From Gammaproteobacteria bacterium (GTDB taxonomy: Bacteria; Pseudomonadota; Gammaproteobacteria; Arenicellales; JAHEKD01): DNA of 5,723 nt. Where the stretch lies: contig JAHEKD010000189.1 of the NCBI GenBank assembly GCA_024638545.1, positions 1 to 5,723 on the forward strand. Reading direction: 5' to 3'. The notes beneath the pieces are model-generated. The model was not told the DNA's origin, did no database searches, and saw only the letters and a program-made list of their open reading frames with translations. This document shows positions 1-5,605 of this stretch, piece by piece (the first letter of the stretch is position 1; the number at the start of each line of letters is the position of its first letter). The translations under genes were made by a program, and so were the position numbers.

Positions 1-1325
1 AAACCAGGCCATTTCCAAATCCACTGGCGGCGGCAACACCGAGTACCGTGATTGATCTGGAATCCAATCCGGTCTATGTGACTGCCGCAGATCAGTTGCC
101 GCCTTTGTTAAAGGAAGTCGAACAAGCCTGGAATGAAGCGCTGGAATCGGACGCCCATTTAACTGCAATGCAGGATGCTATAAGGCGCCGCGATGTGCAA
201 TCTATTAAACAGATCTGGAATGAATTAGTACCGATATGGGATGATCGCAGTTTTTATGGTTTTATTGCGACTTCCGAAGCATTTAAGAGACGTACTTTTC
301 GGCATCTTGAAGCATTCGGTCAGGTGGGTTTTGGCACCGGTTGCTGGGATACTGATTTCCCAAATACAATGCTGGAAATATTAAGAGTGGTGTATACGGA
401 TTGCGAGGAGAATCAGAGTTTTATTGTCGGTGGTGTTGAGCAGGTTCCACGCCGGATGTGGAAAGACCGGCTAGATAACATGCCGTACTGGCCGCAGGGC
501 ACATCGCTCGACAGCCTGCACCGAGGCGCACCGAGACCCGGCGTCAAGAAAATCGAGCGATGCGATCAAAATAAATTCAGGGTAGTGGATAAATGGGGCG
601 ATGCACGTGAATACGAGGCTGTACTTATTACCTGTCAAAGCTGGGCGGTAACGACGAATATTGATTGCGATGAGAGCATGTTTTCTCCAAAAATGTGGAT
701 GGCCATGGACAGAACCCGGTATATGCAGTCGGCAAAAACTTTCGTCATGGTTGATAGACCATTCTGGAAGGAAAAGGATCCTGCTACCGGCCGGGATAAA
801 ATGAGCATGACATTAACCGACAGGCTAACGCGTGGCACCTACTTTTTTGATTTGGGAGACGACAAGCCGGGCGTAATTTGTTTAACCTACTCGTGGATGG
901 GTGATGCAATGAAGATGCTGCCGCTTCCTGTTGATAAACGTGTTGAGCTGGCCCTGAGTTCTCTAAAGAAAATTTATCCGCACACACAAATAGAAAAACA
1001 CATTATTGGTGATCCGATTACTGTTTCCTGGGAAGACGATCCTCACTTTCTTGGCGCGTTCAAAGGTGCATTACCGGGGCACTATCGCTATAACCGTGAA
1101 ATGTATTGTCATTTTATGCAGGAAAATATGCCAAAAGAGCAGCGCGGTATTTTCGTTGCGGGTGATGACGTCGGCTGGATTCCCGGATGGGTAGAGGGGG
1201 CAGTGCAGTCATCGCTAAATGCAGTGTGGGGCATTAATCATCAGCTCGGCGGCCGCACTCAAAAGGAAAACCCCGGCCCGGGTGACCGTTTCCAGGAACT
1301 CCAGCCCGTCAAGTTGCCGGATTAG
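1..1325 (+). CDS. davB: L-lysine 2-monooxygenase (DavB-like flavoenzyme), 5' end outside window
   Basis: Flavin amine-oxidase family enzyme that would convert L-lysine and O2 to 5-aminovaleramide, CO2 and water, the first step of the 5-aminovalerate route of lysine breakdown; cytoplasmic. The frame is open from base 3 (first residues TRPFPNPL), so the GTG at 48 is internal and about 120 N-terminal residues, including the GxGxxG FAD motif, lie upstream. From memory of Pseudomonas DavB and the AIU 813 lysine oxidase/monooxygenase the match runs to the C-terminus: FGQVGFGTG, DFPN, GGVEQVP, DRTRYMQS, MSMTLTDRLTRGTYFFD, GDPITVSW, and the closing FAD motif FVAGDDVGWIPGWVEGAVQS. Counted from the GTG, D103, C119 and W283 fall where I recall catalytic D238, C254 and W418, implying a normal full length near 560. 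A Gly-to-Cys change (GTGCW) is a small oddity. No davA amidase follows; the next gene is convergent. A related arginine, phenylalanine or tryptophan 2-monooxygenase is less likely. Confidence 0.87.
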   Translation, partial: TRPFPNPLAAATPSTVIDLESNPVYVTAADQLPPLLKEVEQAWNEALESDAHLTAMQDAIRRRDVQSIKQIWNELVPIWDDRSFYGFIATSEAFKRRTFRHLEAFGQVGFGTGCWDTDFPNTMLEILRVVYTDCEENQSFIVGGVEQVPRRMWKDRLDNMPYWPQGTSLDSLHRGAPRPGVKKIERCDQNKFRVVDKWGDAREYEAVLITCQSWAVTTNIDCDESMFSPKMWMAMDRTRYMQSAKTFVMVDRPFWKEKDPATGRDKMSMTLTDRLTRGTYFFDLGDDKPGVICLTYSWMGDAMKMLPLPVDKRVELALSSLKKIYPHTQIEKHIIGDPITVSWEDDPHFLGAFKGALPGHYRYNREMYCHFMQENMPKEQRGIFVAGDDVGWIPGWVEGAVQSSLNAVWGINHQLGGRTQKENPGPGDRFQELQPVKLPD

Positions 1326-1451
1326 ATCGTTCACTTGATTTGAGGTTGCCGCCGATACTGCAAGTCAAGTAATGCGTGTTTAATACCACCCAGACAGTAG
1401 GGGTGTCACAAGTATCCACCGGGGATGAATCGGCTAAAGCTATATAAACAA

Positions 1452-2906
1452 TCAACCTGCCTGTTCTGAAGCTTTCAGACTCGCAGCCGCCTGCTCCTCA
1501 CTCATGAAGTCGAGCACGGTCTCCGGGTCATCTTCAATTTTTTGAATGGTGATATTGAATACACCGTAGATTAACGTCACGATAGGTGACAACCAGCAGA
1601 AAAAAGCGAACGGCAGGTAAGCCAGTTTCGCTACACCTAAAGTTGCAGCCTGGTATGCACCACCAGAATTCCATGGCACCAGATTGGCTGTTACCGTGGC
1701 CGAGTCCTCGACGGCCCGGGACAGGTTTTTCGGGTGCAGGCCGCGCTCACGAAAAGCCTGCGCATACATTCTCGCGCTCATCACGATTGACATATACTGA
1801 TCGCACAAGACCATGTTTGAAACCAGTGCGGTGCCCACCGTTGAGGCGAACAGGGAGCCTTGAGAAGTTGCCCATTCCAGTATGCGGTCGACGATCACTT
1901 TAAGCTGGTTAGTGTGTTCCATTACGCCACCAAACATCATCGCGGCGATGACGATTGATATGGTATACATCATCGATTCCATGCCACCCGTGGATAACAA
2001 GTCATCCACGGCTGCAAGGCCTGTTTCGCTTGCATAGCCGCCATATGCAATATCAATCAGATCTTTGAAACTGTAGCCCTGCAGCGCCATGCCCATTATG
2101 GCTGCGGCAATTACACCTGCAGTAATGCCTGGAATGGCAGGTACTTTTTTATATGAGACTACGATAACTAAAATCACAGGAATCAACATCAGTGGATTGA
2201 TCCAGAAGGTACCGTTGAGGGTCGCTAATATTTGCTCAACCTGTTCGAGATTGCCCTCACCACCGCCGTATTTGAGGCCCAGCACGATTTCGATGATCAA
2301 GGTGAGTGCGAAGGCAACGCCGGTGGTATAAAACATGTGTTTAATATGTGTATATAAATCCGTGCCCACCATGGCGGGTGCCATGTTTGTCGTATCTGAT
2401 AACGGCGACATTTTGTCACCAAAGTAGGCACCGGATAATACAGCACCCGCTACAATCGGCAAGGGGAAGTCCAGTCCGCTGCCAATACCGATAAGTGCCA
2501 CACCGATTGTACCGGTCGTTCCCCAGGAGGTGCCGGTAGCCAGCGAGGTGATGGAGCAGATAATGAGCGTGGCGGGTAGAAAAATACTCGGACTGAGTAT
2601 TTTTAAACCATAATAGAGTAGCGTGGGTACTACACCGGTTGCAATCCAGATGCCTATCAATGTGCCGATGATAACCAGTATAATTATTGCCGGCAGTGCA
2701 TTGGTGATCCCCTTGATCATGGCGTCCTGAATAGTTTTCCATTTATAGCCGCAGCGCCAGGCAACAACTGATGCAACCAGCACGCCCAGCAACATGGCAA
2801 TGTGGGGTTCGCTGCCAAATTTGACAATCGATAACGAGATCCCAACTACCAGCGACAATAAAGAAATGAGTGATTCCCAGATATAGGGTTTCCTGACTGT
2901 TTCCAC
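1452..2906 (-). CDS. nhaC: NhaC-family Na+/H+ antiporter
   Basis: Inner-membrane secondary transporter of the NhaC family, which exchanges sodium for protons; a few family members (MleN type) instead couple to organic solutes. The 484-residue product is almost wholly hydrophobic with many membrane segments, and carries the family signatures: SLATGTSWGTTGTIGVALIGIG (broken here at about residues 121-142), GDKMSPLSDTTNMAP near 163-177, and EDSATVTANLVPWNSGGAYQ near 400-419, which reads like the second inverted-repeat copy. Length is usual for the family. I start it at the GTG at 2906 because AGGAGA sits six bases before it; the frame can be extended to an ATG at 2921 or a TTG at 2951, but neither has a ribosome site. 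It lies downstream of the gntR gene on the same strand but 301 bases away, so it probably has its own promoter. Its place between lysine and polyamine genes allows a solute-coupled role, but the sequence shows only the family. Confidence 0.9.
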   Translation of the reverse strand: METVRKPYIWESLISLLSLVVGISLSIVKFGSEPHIAMLLGVLVASVVAWRCGYKWKTIQDAMIKGITNALPAIIILVIIGTLIGIWIATGVVPTLLYYGLKILSPSIFLPATLIICSITSLATGTSWGTTGTIGVALIGIGSGLDFPLPIVAGAVLSGAYFGDKMSPLSDTTNMAPAMVGTDLYTHIKHMFYTTGVAFALTLIIEIVLGLKYGGGEGNLEQVEQILATLNGTFWINPLMLIPVILVIVVSYKKVPAIPGITAGVIAAAIMGMALQGYSFKDLIDIAYGGYASETGLAAVDDLLSTGGMESMMYTISIVIAAMMFGGVMEHTNQLKVIVDRILEWATSQGSLFASTVGTALVSNMVLCDQYMSIVMSARMYAQAFRERGLHPKNLSRAVEDSATVTANLVPWNSGGAYQAATLGVAKLAYLPFAFFCWLSPIVTLIYGVFNITIQKIEDDPETVLDFMSEEQAAASLKASEQAG

Positions 2907-2912
2907 GCTTGT

Positions 2913-2918
2913 TCTCCT
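2913..2918 (-). promoter_or_regulatory. Ribosome binding site that decides the nhaC start
   Basis: On the minus strand AGGAGA is followed by six bases (ACAAGC) and then GTG. This is the best Shine-Dalgarno in the region and favours the GTG at 2906 over the in-frame ATG at 2921, which it overlaps from the downstream side, and over the TTG at 2951. Confidence 0.75.
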
Positions 2919-3125
2919 CATGATGTAATTCTTGATTTGAATCAGAGGCAACAGCTTTGAAATTATTATTGTAAAGATTATCTCCCCTGTTTCTAATCAT
3001 AAATGATATCGTAATTAAGAAACAGCTTGAAATGCGCGGTTGTTTGAGCCTCTGGACATTAATTGAGGTGAGTTTTGTCTGACTGATAGCAGAAAATAGG
3101 GACCAACCAGCCAATTTCTGCACAA

Positions 3126-3144
3126 TCAATGCAGGCTGCATTGA
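3126..3144. repeat. Perfect 19-bp palindrome, candidate operator
   Basis: TCAATGCAG, a central G, then CTGCATTGA: nine perfectly complementary bases on each side of one central base. No T-run follows on either strand and the loop would be too tight for a terminator, so a protein binding site is the more natural reading. It lies 64 bases past the gntR stop and about 220 bases before the nhaC start, both read leftwards. The factor that would bind is unknown. Confidence 0.55.
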
Positions 3145-3207
3145 CTTGTCCGAAGTATGTACATCGGAACGAGAAGGGCCGGATGTAATAACCGCAATAA
3201 ATAATTC

Positions 3208-3912
3208 TTAATCAGGCGACCTGGATGCGTTCAGGTAATCCCGTCCCATTTGTCCAATACCTTCACTAATGTCCTTCTCTATAGCGTTCAACAGTGCGGC
3301 ACTGTTTCTGTTTCGCAACGCCTTGATGATTTGCTTGTGACGGTCTACCAGGTAAATATCGCTGAGCTTGTTCAAGGCGACACGAGTATAGGGTCCCAGC
3401 TGTAGCCATATGCTTTCAATTAACGGCATATGTACCTGATGGGGATTGGCCCTGTAAAGACCGGAATGAAATAGCTGATTTAAAACAACAATATTCTCAT
3501 GATTGTCGCCCTTAAGTGCCAGATCCATGCGCCGGTCTATCTCGTCAAGATCGTCGATCAGGCGCTCACTGATATATTTCGTCGCCGATTTGGCAGCATG
3601 GCATTCAAGCAGTATTCGCAGGGCTATCAGTTCATCAAATCGTGCAATATCCATTATTGGAGTAATGATACGGCGATTATCCAGCTCAGTCAGCGCACCC
3701 TCAGCACAAAGCTTTTTCAAGGCTTCACGTGCGGGCGTCGGGCTTACATTCAGCGCCTGGGCAATGCCCCTGATAGTGAGTGAGGTGCCGGGCGGTATGC
3801 TGCCGGTCATCAGAGCGTAGCGTAAGCGCTGGTAGGTTTGCTGCTGCGTGGTTAAGTTCTCAATACCGGCAGGCGTGGGTAAATCATTCAAATGGAATAT
3901 CGGATCAACCAT
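3208..3912 (-). CDS. GntR-family transcriptional regulator, FCD (FadR) subfamily
   Basis: DNA-binding regulator, probably repressing the divergent polyamine operon and itself until it binds a small carboxylate or amine-derived effector. The 234-residue length is typical. Residues about 22-85 form the winged helix-turn-helix, with the hallmark LNVSPTPAREALKKLCAEGAL at the recognition helix (about 54-74). Residues about 90-220 match the all-helical FCD effector domain: ALRILLECHAA, then LNQLFHSGLYRAN and DRHKQIIKALRNRNSAALLNAIEKDI. The usual four metal ligands are Asp-x3-His, His, His; here the equivalent positions read N145, H149, H192 and D214, so two of four are changed while the spacing is kept. 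The start is the ATG at 3912; it has no clear Shine-Dalgarno, but the next Met (35) lies inside the DNA-binding domain. The polyamine regulator of E. coli, PuuR, belongs to a different (Xre/cupin) family, so this is a different regulatory solution. The effector cannot be read from sequence. Confidence 0.9.
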   Translation of the reverse strand: MVDPIFHLNDLPTPAGIENLTTQQQTYQRLRYALMTGSIPPGTSLTIRGIAQALNVSPTPAREALKKLCAEGALTELDNRRIITPIMDIARFDELIALRILLECHAAKSATKYISERLIDDLDEIDRRMDLALKGDNHENIVVLNQLFHSGLYRANPHQVHMPLIESIWLQLGPYTRVALNKLSDIYLVDRHKQIIKALRNRNSAALLNAIEKDISEGIGQMGRDYLNASRSPD

Positions 3913-3937
3913 AAACGTAGTAAAAAGCTATTTTCTG

Positions 3938-3951
3938 GATGCGCTTGCATC
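3938..3951. promoter_or_regulatory. Inverted repeat GATGC-N4-GCATC before gntR
   Basis: Arms GATGC (3938-3942) and GCATC (3947-3951) with spacer GCTT lie 26 bases before the gntR ATG and just before a TTGACA box. The ATGC...GCAT core resembles the 19-bp palindrome at 3126-3144, but with a four-base instead of a five-base spacer, so a shared binder is only a possibility. Confidence 0.3.
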
Positions 3952-3954
3952 AAC

Positions 3955-3983
3955 TTGACAAAATATTTAAATGGCATCACAAT
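3955..3983 (+). promoter_or_regulatory. Candidate sigma70 promoter for the glutamyl-amine operon
   Basis: A consensus -35 TTGACA (3955-3960), a 17-base spacer, and a CACAAT -10 (3978-3983, four of six consensus bases). A start site near 3990 would lie just before the 4001-4023 inverted repeat and about 50 bases before the first reading frame. Placement fits a promoter blocked by a repressor bound immediately downstream. Confidence 0.45.
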
Positions 3984-4000
3984 TAATGAAATGTTATCAC

Positions 4001-4023
4001 ATTATGATTAATTTTATCATAAT
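4001..4023. promoter_or_regulatory. Candidate operator: 8-7-8 inverted repeat
   Basis: ATTATGAT (4001-4008) and ATCATAAT (4016-4023) are exact reverse complements separated by TAATTTT. The site sits between the divergent gntR gene and the operon at 4042, where a GntR-type regulator usually binds. The surroundings are very AT-rich, which raises the chance of such a repeat arising by accident. The regulator encoded at 3208-3912 is the obvious candidate binder. Confidence 0.5.
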
Positions 4024-4030
4024 AAGTAAA
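4001..4030 (-). promoter_or_regulatory. Possible leftward promoter for gntR, overlapping the operator
   Basis: Read on the minus strand, TTTACT (4030-4025) and CATAAT (4006-4001) are 18 bases apart, giving four and five of six consensus bases. If real, the -10 box lies within the left arm of the inverted repeat and the regulator would control itself. The untranslated leader would be about 80 bases. AT-rich sequence makes such boxes easy to find. Confidence 0.3.
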
Positions 4031-4041
4031 GATAAAATATC

Positions 4042-4236
4042 ATGCACTGTGACAGTTGCCGTGCTGTAGTCCGTGATTTAGACGGTATTTTTAGGGGCAA
4101 GCGTATACCACACTCCCAGATTAAGAAAATGATCACTGGTGGCATGTGCACGCCGCTGTCATCAGTGGACGTTGACAAATGGGGTGAGGATGTGACAGGC
4201 AGCAGTCCTGATTTTGAACATAACAGTTATCTTTAA
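4042..4236 (+). pseudogene. N-terminal fragment of a glutamine synthetase-family (PuuA/PauA-like) gene
   Basis: A 64-codon frame whose product matches only the N-terminal beta-grasp part of GlnA-like gamma-glutamylamine ligases. VVRDLDGIFRGKRIP (about residues 9-23) is the family signature (compare the DLNGCFRGKRIP that I recall in E. coli PuuA), followed by helix SQIKKMITGGM, then TPLSSVDVDKWGEDV (about 37-51), aligned with the ASVFAMDILGN stretch. After that the likeness fades and the frame stops at 4234. Family members run about 440-470 residues, so roughly 30-40 N-terminal residues and the whole catalytic domain (ATP, glutamate and ammonia/amine sites) are absent; the product cannot be a ligase. 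A TAA at 4033-4035 closes the frame just before the ATG. The other frames around the 3' end do not continue the family. It occupies the place expected for puuA and ends six bases before puuB. Most likely a deletion remnant; alternatively a kept small protein or a leader that feeds ribosomes to puuB. Confidence 0.72.
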
Positions 4237-4242
4237 GACAGT

Positions 4243-5553
4243 ATGATGAGTAACAAAACAAATCATTATGCCGGAGACGGACACTACCCTGGCAGCTATT
4301 ACGCTGCAAGTGCAACGGCGCCGGCAAGACCGGCATTGCAGGGTTCTGTCGATACGGATATATGCGTTGTCGGTGCCGGTTACAGCGGACTTTCAACTGC
4401 GCTTCATTTGGTTGAAAACGGCTACAAAGTTGCTGTGATTGAGGGCGCGAAAGTGGGCTGGGGCGCATCCGGCCGTAACGGTGGTCAAATTGTCAATGGC
4501 CTGAATGCAAGTCTGGGTACGATTGAACGTCGATACGGAAAAGAGATCGCCGGCTATATTGGCCCCATGGTGCAGGAAGGTGCAAGAATTATTGCAGCAA
4601 ATATTAGTAAATATGATATCGCGTGTGACCATATGCCAGGAAATCTTTTTGCAGCCTTTAACACCAGGCACATGAAAGTGCTTGAGGCCAAGCAAAAATT
4701 ATGGCGCACATACGGCATGGACGATCATGAGTTGTTGGACAAAAATGCCATGCGCAAACACGTGGGCACAGATATTTATCTGGGCGGCATGATTGATCAC
4801 TCTGGTGCGCATTTGCACCCGCTGAATCTGGCCCTTGGAGAAGCGGCAGCGATTGAGAAAAATGGCGGCACTATTTATGAGCATACGATGATGGTGTCAT
4901 TGCACAGGCAAACAGGTGGAACTGTGGTAAAAACTGATTCAGGCGAGGTGCATTGCAATAAAGTTGTGTTATGTGGTAATGCTTACTTAGGAAAAGTAGT
5001 GCCAAAGCTCACTGCCAGGGTAATGCCGGTATCCACCCAGATAATTGCAACCCAGCCTCTGGGTGATGATTTGGCAAGCGAGCTATTACCGACAGACTTA
5101 TGTGTCGAAGATGTTCGTTACATTCTAGACTACTTCAGGTTGTCAGCGGATAAACGGCTCCTGTTTGGTGGTGGCACGGTTTACGGTGGCACCGATCCTA
5201 AAGATATTGTGGCAAAACTACGCCCTAATATGGAAAAAGTCTACCCTCAAATAACAGGCATCAAAATTGACTATGCATGGAGCGGTAATTTTGCTCTGTC
5301 ATTTTCCCGCTTGCCGCAACTGGGCAAGCTTGAAGATAATGTCTATTTTGCCCACGGCTATAGCGGCCATGGTGTTACCGGCTCTCATTTGTTTGGGCGG
5401 ATATTATCCGAAGCGATTGACGGTAACACGTCTCGATTCGACGTTTTTGCAAAACTGCCGTGGACACCATTCCCGGGTGGGCGAATGTTCCGTGTCCCTT
5501 ATTCTGCAATGGGTTCCTGGTGGTATGGCCTTCGCGATGCTGCCGGTGTTTAG
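4243..5553 (+). CDS. puuB: Gamma-glutamylputrescine oxidase (PuuB-like FAD oxidoreductase)
   Basis: Cytoplasmic FAD enzyme of the DAO family that oxidises gamma-glutamylputrescine (or a similar glutamylated diamine) with O2 to the aldehyde, ammonia and hydrogen peroxide. The 436 residues align over the whole length with E. coli PuuB as I remember it (426 residues): SYYAAS near the N-terminus; the FAD fold DICVVGAGYSGLSTALHL with GxGxxG at 44-49 and the ribose-binding acid E67; GASGRNGGQIVNG (74-86); DHSGAHLHPLNLALGEA (185-201); CGNAYLG (244-250); CVEDVRYILDYFRLSADKRLLFGGG near 287-311; GNFALSFSRLPQLGKL; YFAHGYSGHGVTGSHL (368-383); and PFPGGRMFRVPYSAMG. No key motif is missing. The N-terminus is about ten residues longer than in E. 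coli. Either ATG at 4243 or 4246 could start it; neither has a good Shine-Dalgarno, and the preceding small frame ends six bases upstream, which suggests translational coupling. Paralogues acting on other amines exist, so the exact substrate is inferred from context. Confidence 0.9.
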   Translation: MMSNKTNHYAGDGHYPGSYYAASATAPARPALQGSVDTDICVVGAGYSGLSTALHLVENGYKVAVIEGAKVGWGASGRNGGQIVNGLNASLGTIERRYGKEIAGYIGPMVQEGARIIAANISKYDIACDHMPGNLFAAFNTRHMKVLEAKQKLWRTYGMDDHELLDKNAMRKHVGTDIYLGGMIDHSGAHLHPLNLALGEAAAIEKNGGTIYEHTMMVSLHRQTGGTVVKTDSGEVHCNKVVLCGNAYLGKVVPKLTARVMPVSTQIIATQPLGDDLASELLPTDLCVEDVRYILDYFRLSADKRLLFGGGTVYGGTDPKDIVAKLRPNMEKVYPQITGIKIDYAWSGNFALSFSRLPQLGKLEDNVYFAHGYSGHGVTGSHLFGRILSEAIDGNTSRFDVFAKLPWTPFPGGRMFRVPYSAMGSWWYGLRDAAGV

Positions 5554-5594
5554 ATTCAGTGACGTTGTTAAACTATGAGTCTATTTCCATGACT

Positions 5595-5601
5595 GAGAGA
5601 G
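5595..5601 (+). promoter_or_regulatory. Ribosome binding site of the puuD-like gene
   Basis: GAGAGAG ends four bases before the ATG at 5606. It supports this start over the ATG at 5575, which opens a five-codon frame only. Confidence 0.55.
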
Positions 5602-5605
5602 TGAT

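Larger units (their letters stand above)
2907..3207. other. Non-coding stretch between gntR and nhaC
   Basis: 301 bases between two minus-strand genes. It holds the nhaC ribosome site (2913-2918), a small inverted repeat ATCAT-aa-ATGAT (2996-3007), a loose direct repeat (ACAGCTTTGAAAT near 2951 and ACAGCTTGAAAT near 3022), a perfect 19-bp palindrome (3126-3144), and a weak TCCGA...TCGGA pair (3149-3168) around the 8-mer ATGTACAT. Minus-strand sequences resembling -10 boxes (TATGAT within 2999-3006, GATAAT near 2978-2983) exist, but none has a good -35 partner, so I do not call the nhaC promoter exactly. There is no stem followed by a U-run that would make a clear terminator for gntR. The minus-strand frame opening at 3141 is not convincing as a gene. 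Confidence 0.6.

Noticed and set aside
48..50. GTG as the true start of the lysine monooxygenase
   Set aside because: The frame is open to the window edge and the upstream residues TRPFPNPLAAATPST are typical family sequence, so the gene begins before the window.
1333..1370. ACTTGA...TCAAGT pair between the convergent genes as a bidirectional terminator
   Set aside because: Only six paired bases with a 26-base loop and no T-run on either side.
2416..2742. Minus-strand 108-codon frame rich in His, Cys and Arg
   Set aside because: It lies entirely inside nhaC in another frame and has the odd composition of a shadow frame.
2951..3033. Direct repeat ACAGCTTTGAAAT / ACAGCTTGAAAT
   Set aside because: Only two imperfect 12-13-base copies about 70 bases apart, with no further copy or symmetry; chance is sufficient.
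2743..3141. Minus-strand frame of 132 codons overlapping the nhaC start
   Set aside because: It overlaps nhaC in another frame for much of its length, has no family likeness, no good ribosome site, and its ATG falls inside the palindrome.
3149..3168. TCCGA...TCGGA hairpin downstream of gntR as its terminator
   Set aside because: Five-base stem, ten-base loop and no U-run on the minus-strand transcript.
4133..4468. Minus-strand 111-codon frame across the fragment and the puuB start
   Set aside because: It runs antisense to two frames with clear family matches and shows no recognisable domain.
5575..5592. Five-codon frame ATG...TGA between puuB and puuD as a leader peptide
   Set aside because: Too short, with no hairpin or codon run to suggest attenuation.
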